Below are positions 60,012 to 64,000 of a stretch of DNA of 64,000 bases, piece by piece (position 1 is the first letter of the stretch; every line of letters begins with the position of its first letter). The position numbers and the translations under genes were made by a program. Source of the stretch: Burkholderiales bacterium (GTDB lineage: Bacteria; Pseudomonadota; Gammaproteobacteria; Burkholderiales; Burkholderiaceae_C); assembly GCA_028868995.1 (NCBI GenBank), contig JAGWTH010000003.1, positions 1 through 64,000 on the forward strand, read 5' to 3'. The notes below the pieces were generated by a model. It was given only the letters and a program-made list of their open reading frames with translations. It was not told the DNA's origin and did not search any database.

Positions 60012-60307
60012 CCCCTGGTCCGGGTCAGGGTGGGGCCATCCGTCTCTGCGAATGTCCCCCGTCGCGGGCGCCGCCCGCTCCTCCTCCTTTATTTCGCCGA
60101 GACGGATGGCCCCACCCTGACCCTGCGCCGTGGCGGCAAGCCAGCGGCCTGCAACGAAGCAACCGCCGCACGATCAGACGCCGCGCAGGACCGGGCCGGG
60201 GCAGCCCGCCTCGGCGAAATAAAGGAGGAGGCTTGGGCTTCAGCCCAAGCCGGGGGACATTCGCAGAGGCGGGCTGCCCCGGTCCGGTCCGGCACCAGGG
60301 GCGCAGC
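60012..60307 (-). repeat. Composite structured repeat, copy 2 (inverted relative to copy 1)
   Basis: About 296 bases that read on the minus strand like 53134-53435. The module at 60022-60123 has a perfect 25-base outer stem beginning GGGTCAGGGTGGGG, strands TGCGAATGTCCCCCG (60047-60061) and CTCCTCCTTTATTTCGCC (60081-60098), and inner stem GCGGGC/GCCCGC. The module at 60198-60280 repeats the outer stem GGGGCAGCCCGCCTC of copy 1, with inner GCTTGGGCT-TC-AGCCCAAGC. It occupies the 342 bases between tetR and the next gene; no gene is seen inside. Confidence 0.85.
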
Positions 60308-60322
60308 GGGAGCAAGCGAACG

Positions 60323-60712
60323 CTAGCCAGCGATCCTGCCGGCGGCGAGTTCGCGGATGCGCTCCTCCATGTAATAGCCGCCGTATTCCGTGTAGCGCAG
60401 GAAAGGCCGGCCGCAGGCGGCGCACTGCCACACGTCGCAGCGGTTGTAGGGGAAGAAGGCCGGCGCGATCGGCGCCTCCGGGGACCAGGACCGGGTGCCC
60501 GCCGGGTGGTACTCCTCCAGCGTGGGATCCTCCACGCCCGGCCGGCGCAGGGTGCCCACCTTGCGCAGGCGCGCGGGGTCGAAGGAGCCCGGCAGCGCTT
60601 CCCATCCTGGCGCCTTCAGGGCCGCGCAGGCGGGGCAGGCCGGGCCGGGATGGTCGCCGGCCAGGGCCCGCAGCGCGGCCGCGTCCAGCACGGGAAGTTC
60701 GTCGTCGCTCAT
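60323..60712 (-). CDS. Hypothetical zinc-ribbon-like protein
   Basis: A protein of 129 residues. Two Cys pairs, CPAC (near 26-29) and QCAACGR (near 96-100), suggest zinc binding or a rubredoxin-like knuckle. RRPGVEDPTLEEYHPAGTRSWSPEAPIAPAFFPYNRCDVW and RYTEYGGYYMEERIREL look well conserved in style, but I know no function. It starts at an ATG, 45 bases from the divergent cupin gene, and ends 16 bases from repeat copy 2. Confidence 0.65.
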   Translation of the reverse strand: MSDDELPVLDAAALRALAGDHPGPACPACAALKAPGWEALPGSFDPARLRKVGTLRRPGVEDPTLEEYHPAGTRSWSPEAPIAPAFFPYNRCDVWQCAACGRPFLRYTEYGGYYMEERIRELAAGRIAG

Positions 60713-60757
60713 GCCCGCATTGTGCTGGCTCGCGCGAACCGGTGTACGCTGCGGCCG

Positions 60758-61264
60758 ATGAGCGCCCACGACCATCCCCACGATCACGACCACCCGCACG
60801 CCGAGCCCCGCTGGAAGAGCGACGGCGTGCGGGTCATCCCCGGCAACCAGCTGGATGCCAACACCGCGCAGACGCCCGGCATGGACCGCAGGGCGGCGAT
60901 CAACTTCGCCCGCGTCGGCGCCCAGAAGCTGTGGGCCGGCACGGTGAGCATCCACCCCGACGCCAAGACCGGCGCGCACCACCACGGCCCGCTGGAAAGC
61001 GTGATCTACGTGATCCGCGGCCGCGCCCGCATGCGCTGGGGCGAGCACCTGGAGTTCACGGCCGAGGCCGGACCAGGCGACTTCATCTACGTGCCGCCCT
61101 ACGTGCCGCACCAGGAGATCAACGCCAGCGCCACCGAGGTGCTGGAATGCGTCCTGTGCCGCAGCGACGGCGAGGCAGTGGCGGTCAACCTCGACATCGA
61201 GCCGGTGGAGAAGCCCGAGCAGGTGCTGTGGGTCGATCCCACGCACCCGCACGGCGGGGTCTGA
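60758..61264 (+). CDS. Cupin-domain protein with a His-rich N-terminus
   Basis: A protein of 168 residues. Cupin motif 1 is in HHHGPLESVIYVIRGRARMRWG (His74-76, Glu80) and motif 2 in FIYVPPYVPHQEINAS (His118), so a single metal site is likely. The first 14 residues contain six His alternating with Asp and Pro, which could bind metal. The gene is 10 bases before the aldo/keto reductase gene. Enzymatic role unknown. Confidence 0.8.
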   Translation: MSAHDHPHDHDHPHAEPRWKSDGVRVIPGNQLDANTAQTPGMDRRAAINFARVGAQKLWAGTVSIHPDAKTGAHHHGPLESVIYVIRGRARMRWGEHLEFTAEAGPGDFIYVPPYVPHQEINASATEVLECVLCRSDGEAVAVNLDIEPVEKPEQVLWVDPTHPHGGV

Positions 61265-61274
61265 GCAGGTCATC

Positions 61275-62231
61275 ATGGAATACCGCAGCCTGGGCCGGTC
61301 GGCCCTGAAAGTCTCGCCGCTGTGTTTCGGCGGCAACGTGTTCGGCTGGACGGCCGACGAGCGCACCTCGTTCGCGCTGCTCGACGCCTGGGTCGATGCC
61401 GGCTTCAACTTCATCGACACGGCCGACGTGTACTCGCGCTGGGCGCCCGGCCACACGGGCGGCGAGTCCGAGAGCGTCATCGGCCGCTGGCTGAAGCAGT
61501 CCGGCAAGCGTGACAAGGTGGTGATCGCCACCAAGGTGGGCATGGACATGGGCGAGGGCCGCATCGGCCTGAAGCCGGAGCGCATCCGCGAGGCGGTGGA
61601 GGCCTCGCTGCAGCGGCTGCAGGTGGACTGCATCGACCTGTACCAGGCGCACAAGGACGACGAGTCCACGCCCCTGGAGGACACGCTGGAGGCCTTCGCC
61701 CGCCTGATCAAGGACGGCAAGGTGCGGGTGATCGGCGCCTCCAACTACAGCGCCGCGCGCCTGCAGCAAGCCCTGGAGGTGAGCGACCGCCTGGGCCTGC
61801 CCCGCTACGAGTCGCTGCAGCCCCTGTACAACCTCTACGACCGCGCCGAGTTCGAGCGCGAGCTGCAGCCGCTGTGCCGCAAGGAGCAGGTGGGCGTGAT
61901 CAACTTCTACGCGCTGGCCGCCGGCTTCCTCACGGGCAAGTACCGCTCGGCCGAGGACGCGGGCAAGAGCCCGCGCGGTGCCGGCGTGGTGAAGAAGTAC
62001 GTGAACGAGCGCGGCCTGAAGATCCTGGCCGCGCTGGACGCGGCGGCGAAGGAAACGGGAAGCACGCCGGGCCAGGTGGCGATCGCCTGGCTGCTGGCGC
62101 AGCCGGGCGTCACGTCGCCGATCGCGAGCGCCACCTCGCTGGCGCAGCTGCAGGACCTGGTGCGGGCGGCGCAGCTGAAGTTGCCAGCCGAAACCCTGCA
62201 GCGCCTGGACGCGGCGAGCGCCTGGGGCTGA
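61275..62231 (+). CDS. Aldo/keto reductase
   Basis: A protein of 318 residues. The tetrad residues Asp48, Tyr53, Lys87 and His126 are present (FIDTADVYSRW, VVIATKVGM, YQAHKDD). MEYRSLGRSALKVSPLCFGGNVFGWT marks the Tas/YajO-like branch that reduces aldehydes with NADPH. It follows the cupin gene and ends where the MFS gene's stop begins (62231/62232), convergently and with no gap. Confidence 0.92.
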   Translation: MEYRSLGRSALKVSPLCFGGNVFGWTADERTSFALLDAWVDAGFNFIDTADVYSRWAPGHTGGESESVIGRWLKQSGKRDKVVIATKVGMDMGEGRIGLKPERIREAVEASLQRLQVDCIDLYQAHKDDESTPLEDTLEAFARLIKDGKVRVIGASNYSAARLQQALEVSDRLGLPRYESLQPLYNLYDRAEFERELQPLCRKEQVGVINFYALAAGFLTGKYRSAEDAGKSPRGAGVVKKYVNERGLKILAALDAAAKETGSTPGQVAIAWLLAQPGVTSPIASATSLAQLQDLVRAAQLKLPAETLQRLDAASAWG

Positions 62232-63428
62232 TCAGGCCGCGGCGTCCCGGAACAGCGGCCGCATCGCCAGCAGGCCCAGCAGGGGCCCCGCCGCCAGCCA
62301 GGGCAGCACCTGCGCCAGCGGCCAGGCCTGGGCCGCGCGCACGAACAGCTCGATGCTGGCCACCGAGATCGCGAAGCCGATCGAGTTGCTGAAGGTCAGC
62401 ACGCTGCCCACCACCTGCGGCGGCGCGTTGCGCGCCGTGAGCGCGGAGAACTGGGGCGAGTCGCCGGCCACCGTCAGGCCCCACAGCAGCAGCCAGGCGA
62501 TAAAGACCGGCGTGGGCGCGGCCAGCAGCCAGGGAGACAGCAGGCAGCAGGCCGCGCTGGTGGCCAGCTGCGATCTCGCCACGTGCGCGCTGCCGAAGCG
62601 CCGCACCAGCAGCCCGCCCCCGGCGCAGCCGAGCGCGCCCGCGGCGATCGCCCAGAAACTGAGCACGCTCACGGCGGTGCCGGCGAAGCGCGTCGCGGCC
62701 ACCAGAGGCAGCAGCACGTACAGGGAGTAGAGCTCCCACATGTGGCCGAAGTAGCCGAACACCGAGCCGCGCAGCCGCCGCTCGCGCCAGATCGCGGCCA
62801 GCGCCCGCAGCCGCACCGGCACGCCGCTGCCGCGCACCGGCTCGGGCACCAGCCAGGCGGTGGCCAGGCCGCCCAGGGCCGCCAGCAGCGACACCGACAG
62901 CACCACCTGCTGCCAGGGCTGCAGGCCCGCGGCGGTCGAGCCTCCCGCGCCCTCCCCGGCCAGCGCCCGCAATCCGTGCGGCAGCGCGGTGCCCAGGACC
63001 AGCGCGCCGATCAGCACGCCCAGCGCGGCCCCCAGCCCTTCGCGGTACCAGCTCGCCGCGATCTTCATGCCCACCGGGTAGATGCCGGCCAGCAGGAAGC
63101 CGACGGCGAAGCGCAGCACGACCAGCAGCGTGAACTGCCCGTCGAGCGCGGCGATGGCGCCGTTGGCGAGGGCGGCGAGCAGCGCGCACCAGAGGAACAC
63201 GCGCGTGGGCCGGAAGCGGTCGGCCAGCATCAGCAGCGCGAACACCAGCGTGCCGGTGACGAACCCGAGCTGCACCGCCGTGGTCACCGTCGCCAGCGCG
63301 GCCGGCGGCAGCGACCAGGCGCGCTGCAGGTCGGGCAGCACCGCGTTGACGGCGAACCACAGCGAGGTGCCCGCGAACTGCGACAGCACGATCACCGGGA
63401 GGATGCGGCGCGGGACGGAGGTCGCCAT
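62232..63428 (-). CDS. Major facilitator superfamily transporter
   Basis: A protein of 398 residues with 12 hydrophobic segments. SQFAGTSLWFAVNAVLPDLQ and LADRFRPTRVFLWCALLAALANG are typical of a CynX/YcaD-like MFS branch. The central loop is basic (PVRLRALAAIWRERRLRG). Substrate unknown. The ATG at 63428 is preceded by the ABC permease gene, 13 bases away, on the same strand, so they may be cotranscribed. Confidence 0.85.
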   Translation of the reverse strand: MATSVPRRILPVIVLSQFAGTSLWFAVNAVLPDLQRAWSLPPAALATVTTAVQLGFVTGTLVFALLMLADRFRPTRVFLWCALLAALANGAIAALDGQFTLLVVLRFAVGFLLAGIYPVGMKIAASWYREGLGAALGVLIGALVLGTALPHGLRALAGEGAGGSTAAGLQPWQQVVLSVSLLAALGGLATAWLVPEPVRGSGVPVRLRALAAIWRERRLRGSVFGYFGHMWELYSLYVLLPLVAATRFAGTAVSVLSFWAIAAGALGCAGGGLLVRRFGSAHVARSQLATSAACCLLSPWLLAAPTPVFIAWLLLWGLTVAGDSPQFSALTARNAPPQVVGSVLTFSNSIGFAISVASIELFVRAAQAWPLAQVLPWLAAGPLLGLLAMRPLFRDAAA

Positions 63429-63441
63429 GGCCGCGTCGCCC

Positions 63442-64000
63442 CTACCTTTGCCGCGGATCCAGCGCGTCGCGCAGGCCGTCGCCCAGCAGGTTGAAGGACA
63501 GCACCAGCAGGAAGATCGCCAGCCCCGGCCAGATCGCCATCCAGGGCGCGTTGTCGATGAAGTTCTTCGCCGTATTCAGCATGCTGCCCCAGCTGGGCGC
63601 CGGCGGCTGCTGGCCCAGGCCCAGGAAGGACAGGCTGGCCTCGGCGATCACCGCCGAGGCGACCGCCAGCGTGGACTGCACCATCAGCGGCGCGGTGATG
63701 TTGGGCAGGATGTGGCGCAGCGCGATGCGCAGCGGCGAGTTGCCCACGGCGCGTGCCGCCTCGACGTAGTCCTCCACCTTCACCGCGAGCACCTGGCCGC
63801 GCGTGAGGCGCACGAAGATGGGCGCGGCCGACACGCCGATGGCCACCATGGCATTGGTGAGGCTGGGGCCGAGGAAGGCCGCCAGCGCGATCGCCAGGAT
63901 CAGGAAGGGGCAGGCGAGGAAGGCATCGGTCAGGCGCGAGATCACGCCGTCGACCCAGCCGCCGAGGAAGCCCGCGGCGAGGCCCAGCGGCACCCCGATC
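63442..64000 (-). CDS. ABC transporter permease, DppC/OppC type (N-terminus outside the window)
   Basis: The last 185 residues of a dipeptide/oligopeptide-type permease. The EAA loop that contacts the ATPase is VEDYVEAARAVGNSPLRIAL followed by RHILPNITAP. Downstream are EASLSFLGLGQQPPAPSWG and the final LSFNLLGDGLRDALDPR, diagnostic for the DppC/OppC/NikC family. About 100 N-terminal residues should lie beyond the right edge. Partner genes are not visible. Confidence 0.92.
   Translation of the reverse strand, partial: IGVPLGLAAGFLGGWVDGVISRLTDAFLACPFLILAIALAAFLGPSLTNAMVAIGVSAAPIFVRLTRGQVLAVKVEDYVEAARAVGNSPLRIALRHILPNITAPLMVQSTLAVASAVIAEASLSFLGLGQQPPAPSWGSMLNTAKNFIDNAPWMAIWPGLAIFLLVLSFNLLGDGLRDALDPRQR

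Noticed and set aside
60081..60098. CTCCTCCTTT segment as a 16S rRNA 3'-end fragment
   Set aside because: Only about eight bases agree, and the same segment is part of the repeated module in all four places.
53134..60307. An insertion sequence or composite transposon
   Set aside because: No transposase, no terminal target duplication recognised; the flanking repeats have no coding capacity.

Overview
The window is about 70% G+C and reads as an ordinary, gene-dense piece of a betaproteobacterial chromosome of the order Burkholderiales, most likely family Comamonadaceae (Ramlibacter/Variovorax-like). The evidence is the Arg/Glu-rich RNase E tail, the order hemC-hemD-hemX-hemY beside ppc, an AlgZ/AlgR-type two-component pair next to argH, the pilB-pilC-pilD-coaE-zapD-yacG run, a CNP1-like protein behind rppH, and many GTG/TTG starts with 1-4 base stop/start overlaps. 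I found no integrase, transposase, prophage, plasmid or CRISPR signature. This assignment is inference from gene content, not from a marker-gene comparison.

Layout. 1-5.2 kb: the 3' end of rne, then the heme genes hemC-D-X-Y on the minus strand. 5.3-12.6 kb: ppc, a DUF3297 protein, the algZ/algR pair, argH, and an oxygen-binding di-iron (ODP/metallo-beta-lactamase fold) protein. 12.8-19.4 kb: an FMN-dependent alpha-hydroxy-acid dehydrogenase, a BLUF photoreceptor protein, dinB, and a minus-strand run of a membrane protein, yaaA, a prolyl 4-hydroxylase-like gene and queF. 19.5-28 kb: hemA-prfA-prmC-grxD, an AAA ATPase behind a candidate sigma-54 promoter, then a lytic transglycosylase with proS, and rppH with a CNP1-like gene. 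28-32.2 kb: rplU-rpmA-(terminator)-obgE-proB on the minus strand, then ispB and tRNA-Pro(CGG). 32.4-41.2 kb: type IV pilus assembly genes pilB-pilC-pilD, coaE, zapD and yacG, then mutT, a DUF815 ATPase, argJ and a rhodanese on the minus strand. 41.5-48.1 kb: ppk2, fused isobutyryl-CoA mutase icmF, thiolase and 3-hydroxybutyryl-CoA dehydrogenase, behind a perfect palindromic operator. 48.1-53.1 kb: a DAHP synthase, an alpha/beta hydrolase, an MFS transporter, a quinone-reductase-like protein and an unusual SDR. 53.5-60 kb: an RND efflux system (outer-membrane factor, pump, adaptor) with a divergent TetR repressor. 60.3-64 kb: a zinc-ribbon-like protein, a cupin, an aldo/keto reductase, a second MFS transporter and the start-truncated permease of a peptide-type ABC transporter.

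The genes are mostly housekeeping: tetrapyrrole synthesis (hemA, hemC, hemD, hemX, hemY), arginine synthesis (argH, argJ), translation (prfA, prmC, proS, rplU, rpmA, queF, tRNA-Pro), cell division and pili. The accessory modules are the acyl-CoA operon and the efflux cassette.

The least explained structure is a roughly 300-base composite repeat present twice, in inverted orientation, at 53134-53435 and 60012-60307. The two copies exactly bracket the efflux cassette. Each copy holds two inverted stem-loop modules. All four modules share the same internal strands (TGCGAATGTCCCCCG and a CTCCTCCT...TTTCGCC strand), while their stems differ in sequence and stay complementary, which is compensatory covariation. 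Two simpler dispersed repeat families also occur between genes.
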